NCBI GenBank assembly: GCA_023014485.1
Contig: JAJOZX010000088.1
Span: forward strand, 1,436,001-1,500,000
Reading direction: 5' to 3'
Length of the DNA stretch: 64,000 nucleotides
DNA from: Bathynomus jamesi
Taxonomy: Eukaryota > Arthropoda > Malacostraca > Isopoda > Cirolanidae
The position numbers and the translations under genes were made by a program. The notes below the pieces were generated by a model. It was given only the letters and a program-made list of their open reading frames with translations, searched no databases and was not told the DNA's origin. This document shows positions 55,300 to 64,000 of this stretch, one piece after another. Numbering within the stretch: the first letter of the stretch is position 1; each line of letters starts with the position of its first letter.

Positions 55300-55688
55300 C
55301 AAAGAGGTTAAAGAAATACTGTGAATTAATAAAAATCTATCATCAGCTGCCACGAACTCTCCAGCACCTGTTCGTTAAAAATATTGACTCCGACTTTTTA
55401 AAATGCATTTTCGAAATCTGTCTTAACGTTATAAAATGCAATGTACCAATGAAGCCCTCTCAAAAGTCTCGTTTACGTCGTTACAAAAACATAATACATG
55501 CACTCGCTCGTAAAAGACACTGTGGGGAAGAAGAAGCGAATTATTGTGCAAAGAGGGGGTTCAGTCCTACCCATCTTATTTTTAGTTTTGGGCCCTTTAT
55601 TTTCCAGTTTAATATAATGAAGAAACTTGTCGTGATTCCACACGAGGTGTACGCTTCACTACAAAACACAGTCAAGATTCGGTTCTAG
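55296..55688 (+). pseudogene. Small basic/hydrophobic Polinton protein (pX-like)
   Basis: Opens MTKRLKKYCELIKIYHQLP, KNIDSDFLKCIFEICLNVIK, then basic KPSQKSRLRRYKNIIHALAR. After about residue 68 the frame drifts from the copy A version (HCGEEEANYCAKRG in place of a basic run), and the Gly/Leu tail is partly changed (FSFGPFIFQFN). The frame then runs into the next gene's start. Role inferred as for copy A. Confidence 0.55.
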
Positions 55689-56314
55689 AACCCAGTAAAA
55701 ACAAGCTTAAAATAATGGAAAGGGAATTGGTGGACCTACTAAACAGTGAAAAGCATCATGACTGGAAAAGAATCTTATACCAAGAAGTTCTGCAGAAATA
55801 CCTTCATGAGCACGAAAATTATAAAAACCCGGTGGAGTTCCCCGTAGTTGTCAAACATGGGAGCGAAACTGATCATGGTTAACCTATAGACGAACAATAA
55901 AAGAACAACGGTGTCAGTCCGCTACATCTCGAGCATGTATTAAAAAATAGTCTCCCTCATACATTGAAGAATAAAGGGCTAATTCTTTACAATCTATTGA
56001 GTGAGGATTCCATTATACAATTGTCCGATACAGATGAGGTTGTTGTTGAAGGGTGAAAGGTACAGGGCTCGAACATCATTGATATCGTCCATGATTTGGT
56101 GAGAAAGTGAGATAGGCCATCACCAACAGGCTGGGAACATATTAAAGCTAGACTACAGCAAATAAACACTCCAAAATCACTGATAGGTAACCAGAATAGG
56201 TTAAAAGTCTTGGGTAAAGCAACACATGTACCACAGCAAAACACGCCTTCGACTAAGGTGGTAGCGCCTCAAAAGAGGAAGAAAAAGAGACCAAGCAGCA
56301 ACGCACAACCCTAA
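55617..56314 (+). pseudogene. Conserved Polinton protein of unknown function
   Basis: Opens MKKLVVIPHEVYASLQNT. The charged helical part continues in another frame (KLKIMERELVDLLNSEK, ILYQEVLQKYLHEHENYKNP). The second conserved part is GSNIIDIVHDLVRK and GWEHIKARLQQINTPKSLIG, followed by KKKKRPSSNAQP and TAA. Stops include TAA near 55881 and TGA near 56056 and 56109. Counterpart of 3808-4514. Confidence 0.5.
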
Positions 56315-56337
56315 CCGCGAGCCTGTAAAATACGAAA

Positions 56338-57415
56338 ATGGCTAACATATTAAGAAAGCACTATTACGATATTTCTAATCAAGATTCTTACGGGGATGTT
56401 AATAGGTTGTCCAGAGGTGCCTATGCTGATAGTTTAGAGAAAAAAGATGTCGAGAGGTTTCTGCGTGAGCAGGACGCTTTTACACTTCATAAACCGGTGA
56501 TAAAAAGGTCTAAAACTGCCAAGACAGTAACCGCATCGATTGATTCTATTTGGCAGGCTGATTTAACTGGCATGGAAAGGTATTCAACATATAATGGCGG
56601 CTATCGATACATACTATTCATAATAGATGTATTCTCTAGATATTTTTGGCTAATACCTCTTAAAAATAAGTCGCCTGAAACAGCTGCTAAAGCTACAAAA
56701 GCGCTGATGGTGAAGGAAAAGAGGATCCCCGGCTATTTTTGTACGGACATGGGGAAAGAGTTTAAAGGCCGAGTTTTTCAGAACATGTTGGCAGAGTTTA
56801 ATATCAGTTATTACACTAGCAATTCTGCGCATAAGACATCTTTAGCCAAAAGTGTTCAGCGTACGATTAAGGAGCGCATGCATCACTATTTCACACATAA
56901 AAACACATGCAGATATATAGACATTCTGTATTCGCTAGCATCATCCTACAACCGTTCACACCACCGTACGATTGGTACATCTCCAAACGAAATTTTAAAA
57001 AGAGGTACGCATATAGAGCCTGAGGTGAGAAAAGATAGTCGCAGAGTACCACTATGCACTGTGCGTTTTCCAAATGAATGATTATGTAAGACTGTCGCGT
57101 TCTGGAAATAAAATCGTGAAAGCATTTGAGCAAGGTTGGACTCGTGAGATTTTTAAAGTAAATTCTATGAGGCGTAAAGACGAGGTGATAATGTATTACG
57201 TTGAAGATTTGAATGGGGAAGAAATTGTAGGGGTCTTTTATGGCGAGTTGTTAAAAAACGTGACATTTAATTTAGGAAAAAAAGTGTTTAAAATTGAAAA
57301 AATTTTGTGAAGCAAATGTTCAGGAAAGAGAAAAATGCACCTGGTAAAATGGCTAGGGTACTGAGAAAGCTTCAACACCTATATACAAGTTGATTCAATA
57401 ACAATGCTTAAATAG
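56338..57415 (+). pseudogene. Polinton integrase with chromodomain; third acidic residue lost
   Basis: 247 open codons (56338-57081): MANILRKHYYDISNQDSYGD, first catalytic Asp in IWQADLTGMERYSTYNGGYR, RYILFIIDVFSRYFWLIPLK, second Asp in FCTDMGKEFKGRVFQNML. The third acidic position, which copy A reads as Glu in SLAE (about 5050), is Lys here (SLAKSVQRTIKERM, about 56850). A frame change at about 57075 leads to 57074-57310 with LSRSGNKIVKAFEQGWTREI, then stops near 57308 and 57362 inside the chromodomain (MHLVKWLGY). Confidence 0.85.
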
Positions 57416-57423
57416 TATACTGC

Positions 57424-58260
57424 ATGGTGCCTAACTCCCCTCCTCTGCCTCTCTGTCTGTACATCCTAACAATACCCTGTTCAAGTCTATAATAGAACTG
57501 CAAGGCCCCATTGGTTTGGGTCCTGAATCATATGAGGTTGGAGTATGCGAATTTCAATTGACCACCAAGTTTTTAAGTATTGATAAGAAAGAATCCGTTT
57601 TATGGTTCTTAGAAGCCGCGATGAATGTGAAAAGGCCGGAGTACCTCGGGACGGTACTATGCGCTCAGCCTAGAGCTGTGAGGTCCACTACTACAGTACA
57701 AAAGTAACACTGGGACCGGGGCATTATGATAACAGCCGAGGATATTGTGAGAAACTTAAATGGGAGTCTGAAAAGTTCAAACTTTACGTATGATTTCGTA
57801 TACGAAATCGTAAACAAAGGTAAGCCGGCACATACTTTGTTGCTAAAATCAAAGGCTAACAGAAATATTAAGGACAAAGACCTGTTCAAAATTATACCTG
57901 AGGGCAGATATGTCCTAGCCTTCCAAAGAGATACTTTTCACCAGTCACAAAATGACTTGTTCAGTTTATTGTACCAGCTAAAATTGGCGAAATTGTCCGA
58001 TGGAGATCCTCCCCCGGACATGTGCTATATTTACAGCAATATCGTGGACCACCAGTTTGTTGGAGATACCCAGGCTCGACTGTTGCGTATCTCTCACATT
58101 CCCAATCATAGAGGAAAGAGTTTGAGCATTACATACGACAAACCTCATTATGTCAAAGTCGCAACTAACCTACTAACCAGTATCTCAATATACTGTATAT
58201 AAGGACGATCGAGGGGATAAAGTTTCCATTCGGTGACGGGGGCTCACAGTCTACCGAGTG
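57424..58260 (+). pseudogene. Putative minor capsid (penton-like) protein
   Basis: The start MVPNSPPLPLCLYILTIPCS is out of frame and shortened relative to copy A. Then EFQLTTKFLSIDKKESVLWF (57550), a middle part, and the best preserved section 57726-58202 with VRNLNGSLKSSN, CYIYSNIVDHQFVGDTQARL, GKSLSITYDKPHYVKVAT. After 58202 the frame changes, and the last strand seen in copy A is deleted, so the gene runs into the pVI-like gene. Confidence 0.6.
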
Positions 58261-58599
58261 AGATATCAGCGTGGGAGCGGGATTGGATCCATTTTTTCAA
58301 CTATACTGGGTTCGGCTGTCGCCTTGCTGAAGAGTAGTGCCATATATGTCGGCAGGAAAGCGTTACAATCAGGCCCTAACACGGTAGAAGACATGATGGC
58401 AGGGACTAAGCCTAAAGAAGCTCTCATAAAACATTTAAACGTACACGGGACGAAATTGTCAAAGATACGAAGAGAAAAATGCGTGGTGGCGGAAATAAAA
58501 TCCGAAAGAAAAAGCGCACTGTACGGAGGAAGAAGAAGAAGGGGTTGCCAACTCGGGGTGTTAAATGTAAAAGGACTTAAAAAAAAAGAAACGTTCTAA
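58240..58599 (+). pseudogene. pVI-like small virion protein
   Basis: Frame reading YQRGSGIGSIFSTILGSAVA, a Gly/Leu-rich amphipathic-looking segment, then GRKALQSGPNTVEDMMAGTK, then basic stretches (KIRREK, KSERKSALYGGRRRRG). The start is unclear because of the deletion before it; the usable frame begins at 58258. Frame changes after about residue 70 are likely (compare copy A). Tentative pVI assignment. Confidence 0.5.
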
Positions 58600-58716
58600 A
58601 CGCATGAAACCTACGGTTGACCACTTTTTTAACTGATATAAGCTAAGGCTGCTGTACTTGGGGCTCATAGACTGATTGCTACTTGCTGAGAGAAGTAACA
58701 CTATTTCTGACGTGTC

Positions 58717-60016
58717 ATGGCACGTTTCATCCATCCGAGAAGTTCACAATGTTATAAATCTGAGCTAGCCATCTTTGATATTCCTCCTACACAGACATCT
58801 ATAGAACACAGCGACTTTATTACAGTTAATCCATTAAACACTATTAGCTCACCGAGTGCTCCTATAGAATTCGTGATCCCGACTTCGGAGCCCCTACCTT
58901 TTTGACCCAATCTGTGTGCATATGTACGCTAAAATACGAATAGCGCATTCAGATGGGTTGGATTGCGAAAACGACTACGTCGTATATCCGGAGACGAACT
59001 TCCTACATACCATATTCAGTCAGTGCGACGTGTATTCAAACCAAGACAACATCTCGGTAGGGTACGGGTACTACCACCTACGCTCCTATCTGGAAAATGT
59101 ACTCAACTTTTCAAAGGAAGCGAAGGAGACCTTTATAACTGCTGAAGGTTATTATCAGACTAAAGATGAAAGTAGTATAAAGAGTAAGTTCAAGAAATCT
59201 AAAAAGAAGATTTGCTATGTATGGTTGCACACAGATTTCACATTCCAGGAGAAGTTGCTTGTGAATGTGGTCGATATGAAATTAAAACTCACCCGTACGA
59301 GCCATGAGATTTGTTTAAATCTGGGTGCTGACCAAGAAGAGGGTACGAAGCCTGTGGTGATTCATATTATGGAGACATATCTCTGCGTACGGCGTGTGAA
59401 ATTAAGCTCTGCTAAGCAGATGGAAATTGAGAAAAATTTACTACGTGCCACAGTGAAATACCCAATTAATAGAGTCCAAATGAAGGTGTTTACAGTCCCT
59501 TCAGGTTTAACATTCAAGCAAATAGAAAATGTTGCTCTTGGGATTCTGCCTAAAAGAATATTAATTGGAATACAGGAACACGCTTCTGTGAATGGAAAAT
59601 ACAAAAAATCTGCACTTACATTCGAAAAGTTCGGCCTTCAAAATGTAACTCTCTGTATGCCAAACGGGTAGCTTTAGGAGGATCTCTGAAAACAATTATT
59701 CTACAGATGACGAGTTTTCACCTTGCGCAAGAGGATATAACAACCTACCCCATAGCGTCGGTGCCTGTGACGGTTTAGGAACCGGTTTAACTCAGAATGA
59801 ATTCGACGAGAGGGCCAACCTGTACCCTTTCGATCTCTCTCCCGACTTCAGCGGGAGTATAAACACCTTCACTTAAGTGTACAGTACCGCGGAAATATCT
59901 CACTCAGACTTGAGTTCGACATCCCGATAGTCGACCCTATTAGCATAGTAGTTTATCTTGAGTCTCAATTCCTAATCGAAGTTGACTTCTTTAGGGGAGT
60001 CGTGACGGACTTTTAA
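58717..60016 (+). pseudogene. Polinton major capsid protein (hexon-like), frameshifted
   Basis: ATG 58717 opens MARFIHPRSSQCYKSELAIF, IPPTQTSIEHSDFITVNPLN, SPSAPIEFVIPTSEP, with a stop near 58903. A 251-codon block follows (58916-59671): MHMYAKIRIAHSDGLDCEND, YPETNFLHTIFSQCDVYSNQ, YYHLRSYLENVLNFSKEAKE, WLHTDFTFQEKLLVNVVDMK, PVVIHIMETYLCVRRVKLSS, PKRILIGIQEHASVNGKYKK. The C-terminal part is frameshifted (FSPCARGYNNLPHSVGACDG, FDISLPTSAG-like) to a last strand ending VVTDF at 60016. Three or more frame changes; otherwise the most complete capsid gene here. Confidence 0.85.
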
Positions 60017-60019
60017 AAA

Positions 60020-60462
60020 ATGGACACGATTATACTCCAGAGGGTGATGAAGAATGACCGCTTCACGCGTGTCAAATTTATCGGAGTGTTTGCGAAGAAT
60101 GAAACGGTGAAACTCCCAGCCGTGAGAGACTGCAGCGTACTTATCGTGAATACAGACGTGAGCAGTGGAGAAGGGCTCCATTGGATAGCCGTTTATTTTA
60201 AAGGTAGGGAACGAATGTATTACTTTAATTCACTGGGTGAACACCGTGGAATGATGCTATTATTGTAAAATTTCTCGAACAACTTCAAATTCCACAAATA
60301 ATTTGGAATTCCTATCGTTTCCAGAGTTTGTACAGCAATATTTGTGGATAGTACTGCTTGTACTTCCTCATGCATATGACTTGTGGAGAGAAATTTACAG
60401 ATTTTCTAAAATTATTCGACTTGTGTGACTCTAAAACTAACGATAAAATGGTTTGTGTATAG
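60020..60462 (+). pseudogene. Adenain-like cysteine protease with stop beside catalytic Cys
   Basis: ATG 60020, 3 nt after the capsid stop. First 82 codons: MDTIILQRVMKNDRFTRVKF, IVNTDVSSGEGLHWIAVYF with the catalytic His, MYYFNSLG. A frame change at about 60240 leads to AIIVKFLEQLQIPQIIWNSY. In the catalytic-Cys segment a TAG (60349-60351) stands one codon before the Tyr-Cys pair (Cys at 60355-60357). The tail reads LYFLMHMTCGEKFTDFLKLF to a TAG at 60462. Confidence 0.75.
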
Positions 60463-60860
60463 ATAAAATAGCGATTTCCTTTTGAAGTCACTCGGTGTGA
60501 TGTGGGAAATTTTATGTATATATATATATAAATAACGCTTCTATTTTCCCCAAGTTAAAATTGGAATGTAATTACATTGTAACGACAAATATCTTCAGCT
60601 ATTATATATTTTAATTTGTTCCAAATATACACCATGTGCTGTATAGCTTTTAACCTTATAATGTGTAAATTTATAAAATATACCAACTAATATTAATTCG
60701 TATAACGCTTAATTAAGGGCGAGTGTTATGTTCTGGAACGATTTTAAAAATGTAATAAAACATCAAAATATAATCGATATTTATTCTTAACCTTTTTGGT
60801 CAATAAAGAAAATACATTGTTTCTGCAATTAATTCGCATTCTTTTTGTGATTCTCTACAG
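60463..60860. other. Polinton B right terminal region, no gene
   Basis: AT-rich, with a short (TA)n at 60517-60531. Patchy likeness to 8520-8800 supports this being the non-coding right end of copy B. Nothing else recognised. Confidence 0.45.
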
Positions 60861-61062
60861 TAGTGATGCACAAACCCTGGCCCGCGGGCCAAATGTGTCC
60901 CCCACGGGTCTTTTCAGTGGCCCCACGGGTCTTTTCAATTCAATGAAAAAGTTAGAATATAAAAGTGACCCAATTTATGACCTAGATGGAAAGTAAGTAG
61001 GCTAATACATTTAGTTATTTTCTTCGCTTGGCCCTCACATCAAAAAAGTTTGTGCACCACTG
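60861..61062. mobile_element. hAT-type MITE with perfect 8-bp target duplication
   Basis: 202 bp. Ends TAGTGATGCACAAACC and, complemented from the right, CAGTGGTGCACAAAC. CTCTACAG flanks both sides exactly (60853-60860 and 61063-61070). Contains TGGCCC(G/C) subterminal motifs and a doubled CCCCACGGGTCTTTTCA (60900-60940). Inserted just beyond the presumed Polinton B end. Confidence 0.95.
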
Positions 61063-61314
61063 CTCTACAGGGCTGACAATTGTGTTGTAAAGGTTCTGTT
61101 CCCTCATCCTCTTCCATATCAATGGTGCTAAGTTCAATTTCCTCCACACCATTCAGGAACGCTTCTGCAAAACGCGCCATCGCATCTCCACTGCTTTAAA
61201 AAAAAAGAACAAATTTATTCCCTTTAAGGCAAGTTTAACAAATCTTTCTAAAATAAAAAATAATCCTCCCCATATTTCAACTACTAGACCTGAAATATAT
61301 ACATTAGGGTGTCT

Positions 61315-63784
61315 CTTATTGGGTAGTCAAAAATTGAAATGTTGAATTATTTTACCTGCTCCCCCTAAAATAGTTCCATTTAGCATAAAAACTAAAACTT
61401 GAAAGTTTGACACAAATTGGCTCATATCTAGGGGTCGCTCCCGACTAATAAAAATGGTGACCATGGCATAATAGCTCCTGACATATGATTATGCTCATTA
61501 TACACATAATTCCTTCCTTCTTTTTTTAGTTTGATTCGTTTTTATAAGTATAGGCCTTCTTATTTATCATTGATCCTTTTCTAACCTATCCTTGATGTTG
61601 TTATAATCCATCCTTTGGTCCTCAATCCTTCTTTATCCCAATCCTTTTTCTCCTATCCAAAATCCTTCCTGGCTCTTTTTTTATATACAATCAGCAATGA
61701 AGCATTGCTACAAAAAAAACCCATTAGTTTATTATATAGAGATAAATTCAAAATGCCAGTGCTATTTACATACTTTAATTACTTTAATTAGCATTATTTC
61801 CTTATACAACATTTATTTAATATACAATGATTATACAATATGGTGTATTTTAAGGTGCGACCTCATTGATGGTTATTTTTTGAGAAGAACAGTTTTTGAT
61901 GGAACTGGGTGACTCTGGCGGTGTTTTGCAACAATTTGGAGCAGGAACTGGAGCTGCTCTTCCCCCACTGTCAATTTCTTATTCAGCTCTTGAACTAAAG
62001 CTACTGCACGTTCTGCCCGGTCATTTACAACAGATAGAGCTGCAACAATAGCTCTGGCCCTTAAATATTCACAGTTGGATGTCCAAGTGCTGGGTGCCTT
62101 GTTCAGAAATCCTTCTGGCAAATTCAGCTTAGTAAAGAATTCTCTAGTATTTCTTGTAACAAGTTGGTGTAGTGCTTCACCAGAGCCGAAGGTCGATTCA
62201 GGAATCCGAGGAAGCTTGGGTGGTCTATCAGTGCTCATCTTCTAATGCCTTTACCATGCGTTTCTTTACATCTGTAGTAATTCGCTCATCAAAGAAAGCA
62301 AGACCACCTGCTTCTTCAGACAGGTACCATAAGTGGTTAAAGAGCTTTTTTTTAGTTGCATCAGAAATCTTTTTGTTAGGATAATTAATCAATGACCTCA
62401 TAAGGAGCCAGTCATTAAATGGGGTTTCAATAGGGAGTGAGGATGTTGTCCAAGCCTTCATATAGATGAGAACAGAAAAAAGGGAAAGATCTCGAATTCC
62501 TCGTTCTTCAGTCTTAGTCATCTTGAACTGGTTTCGAAAAAGCCACATCTTGATAGAATAGAGCGCTTTGGACATCCAGCGAGCTCGATGCATGGCACCT
62601 GGTGCACGAAACTTGATGCCTTTATTGGGGACACCTCCAAGAAAGATGATGGACAGATCCAAAAGTTCTTCATAATCATCCCGTAGCATAGGTGCCTGGG
62701 ATCTAGCAAACTGAATTAGTTCAGTTTTAGACTGGATAATTGCTTCTTTAGTAATCGTGTCTGTCTCACCTGTTTGGAACTGGCTTTGATCAACAGAAGT
62801 CCAATTGTCACGAAAACGCTTAAAGATCAATATCTCTGGACCAGTTGATGTAGATCCTAGTGTTGCTTCAAATGCAGCTCCCAACAATAAATCTAAAACA
62901 TGGTGTCTACAAGGCAAGTACAAAACATCATGTCCCAATTTTGCTTCGATGAGAGCACAGGCTCCACTATATTGACCCGTGTTTGAAGCTGTTGTATCGA
63001 AACAAATTGCTTTTACTCTCTCTGTAATTCCCCATTCATTCAGGCAGTTAAAGACGGCTTCAGCTTGTGCTTCTCCAGTTGAGGTTGGGATTTTGGGGAC
63101 ACCAAGCAGCTGTTCAACACCAGGTCCTGACACAAGTACTGGGAGACGATCAATGTGCTTGTGCGAGGTGAGGTCCTCCATCATCTTGCCATCCCAGTGG
63201 ACTGTCATAGAACATTCTCCATGGAAATGCTCCTTAAGTTCTTTAGCATGACGAGCTCGGTTCTTATTTCGAAGGCCATGGATAGAATGTTGGTTTATGT
63301 TGTAATCTGAAGAGTCCAAACCAAAGCTTTTAGCTGCCTCTGCGAGGATAAATGTTGCCTTTCTAGAGGAAATTTGTGTACGATCCAGGGCAGGAGACAT
63401 CTGAATAGTCATGATGTTTTTCATGCCTCGTTTTTTCTTAGATTTTGGTAAAGCACAAGCTCCTTTGGGCTCCTCCTCCTCATTCTCACTTTCATCAGCT
63501 ACAAACTTGACAATTATCTCTAATATATTCATTTAATTGAATTCATCATAAATATGATGATTAATTAATTAAAAACATATGTTTAGTATACTTGACAACT
63601 GCTAGTAATTTCAAATATTAATTGCATAAATAATAGCTATATTTTATGAACTTCAATAAGCGGGGGCGACCTCTAAAAATTGTTCAATCCAAAAAAAATT
63701 TTATGTGATGTTTTTCAACAAATGGAACTGGTTGAGGGGGCGCAACCTAAAAAAATCAACACTTCGAAAATAAGAGACACCCTA
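61315..63784 (-). mobile_element. hAT element, TAGGGTGTCTC ends, perfect 8-bp target duplication
   Basis: 2470 bp. Ends TAGGGTGTCTCTTATT at both termini (right one complemented), with further inner matches over about 130 bp (GTTCCATTT, AGGGGTCGC against GAGGTCGCC). ATATACAT flanks both sides exactly (61307-61314 and 63785-63792). It contains one transposase gene on the minus strand with a single frame change. Of all elements in this window it is among the least decayed. Confidence 0.9.
61873..63532 (-). pseudogene. hAT-superfamily transposase, one frame change
   Basis: 434 codons from ATG 63532 to 62228, then 121 more in a second frame (62238-61873), so one frame change near 62232 is the only visible lesion. 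Motifs: HWDGKMMEDL (residue 112; first catalytic Asp region), VSGPGVEQLLGVPKIPTSTG, ICFDTTASNTGQYSGACALI (177; second Asp), LPCRHHVLDLLLG (206), FRDNWTSVDQSQF, HLWYLSEEAGGLAFFDERIT (405), and in the second frame VVNDRAERAVALVQELN and EEQLQFLLQIVAKHRQ. The enzyme would cut at the element ends and join them to new sites. Related fragments: 41949-42427 and, more distantly, 29986-32516. Confidence 0.85.
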
Positions 63785-63829
63785 ATATACATATATATAT
63801 ATATATACACTATAGGTTGCTTTAGGTGA

Positions 63830-64000
63830 GTTCGAACGACGGTGACTGATCTCCTCCTGCCCTCGTAGCGAGCCACGCATGGCTGGTCAAGGACTTGCAC
63901 AGGAATCTGTCCAGCTGGTTCTTGAAGTTATTCAGGTCGGTGTGCTGGCGATTCTTCACTTTTGGTAGAACATTGAAAAGCTTTGGGCCTCATATTCTGA
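63830..64000 (-). mobile_element. 3' end of a LINE, runs off the window
   Basis: Minus strand: GPKLFNVLPKVKNRQHTDLN, NFKNQLDRFLCK and, after a frame change, PAMRGSLRGQEEISH. Same LINE tail as 16441-16700, also ending next to a (TA)n tract (63790-63808). Confidence 0.7.

Larger units (their letters stand above)
51793..60830. mobile_element. Polinton/Maverick copy B, left end lost
   Basis: Same gene order and orientation as copy A and roughly 75-80% like it at nucleotide level by eye. Gene blocks: polB 51793-54588 (minus), then plus-strand ATPase, pX-like, unknown, integrase, penton-like, pVI-like, capsid and protease to 60462. The left end is cut within the polymerase palm by the foldback-like repeat. 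The right end is placed near 60830 from likeness to the text after the copy A protease (TATTCTTAACCTTTTTGGTC). Terminal repeats are not identifiable. Confidence 0.9.

Overview
This is a transposon-packed piece of an animal genome, most probably an arthropod and perhaps a decapod crustacean. That guess rests on the arthropod flavour of the jockey-type LINE, the Penelope-like and hAT proteins, the abundance of (TA)n and (CA)n microsatellites, and GGTTAGG-like motifs. I found no host gene I could name. Almost every recognisable reading frame belongs to a mobile element or a virus-like element.

Two decayed Polinton/Maverick copies frame the window in the same orientation. Copy A (1-about 8800) is cut by the window start. 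Copy B (about 51795-60830) has lost its left end to a repeat structure. Both have the same layout: DNA polymerase B leftwards, then rightwards packaging ATPase, a small basic/hydrophobic protein, a conserved unknown, integrase with chromodomain, penton-like protein, pVI-like protein, major capsid protein and adenain-like protease. Every gene checked is broken, by different lesions in the two copies.

From 9 to 23.9 kb there are hAT relics (9.0-10.4 and 22.9-23.9 kb), a promoter-like block with a short exon (11.2-11.7 kb), tandem repeats, two relics of one large-protein family (13.1-15.9 and 18.7-22.4 kb), a LINE tail and a Penelope-like element. The 18.7-22.4 kb copy is bounded by about 220-bp inverted repeats and keeps two splice-consistent introns, a PIN/XPG-like nuclease motif and a Cys-rich tail.

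From 23.9 to 42.8 kb there are palindromes, a jockey-type LINE carrying several nested insertions, a piggyBac-type MITE inside a mariner-type MITE, a Tc1 fragment, a GIY-YIG Penelope tail, two dimeric tRNA-derived SINE copies, two mariner relics and a hAT fragment.

From 43 to 50 kb there is a group of unrecognised, compact, intronless reading frames. Two lie in tandem with 3 nt between them, and the upstream one is split by a nearly intact 3.3-kb hAT element. This may be an old DNA-virus integration.

From 60.8 to 64 kb there is a small hAT MITE with a perfect 8-bp target duplication, a 2.47-kb hAT element with a perfect 8-bp duplication and a transposase gene with one frame change, and the tail of the LINE also seen at 16.4 kb.

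All family names come from reading translations by eye. No database search was run.
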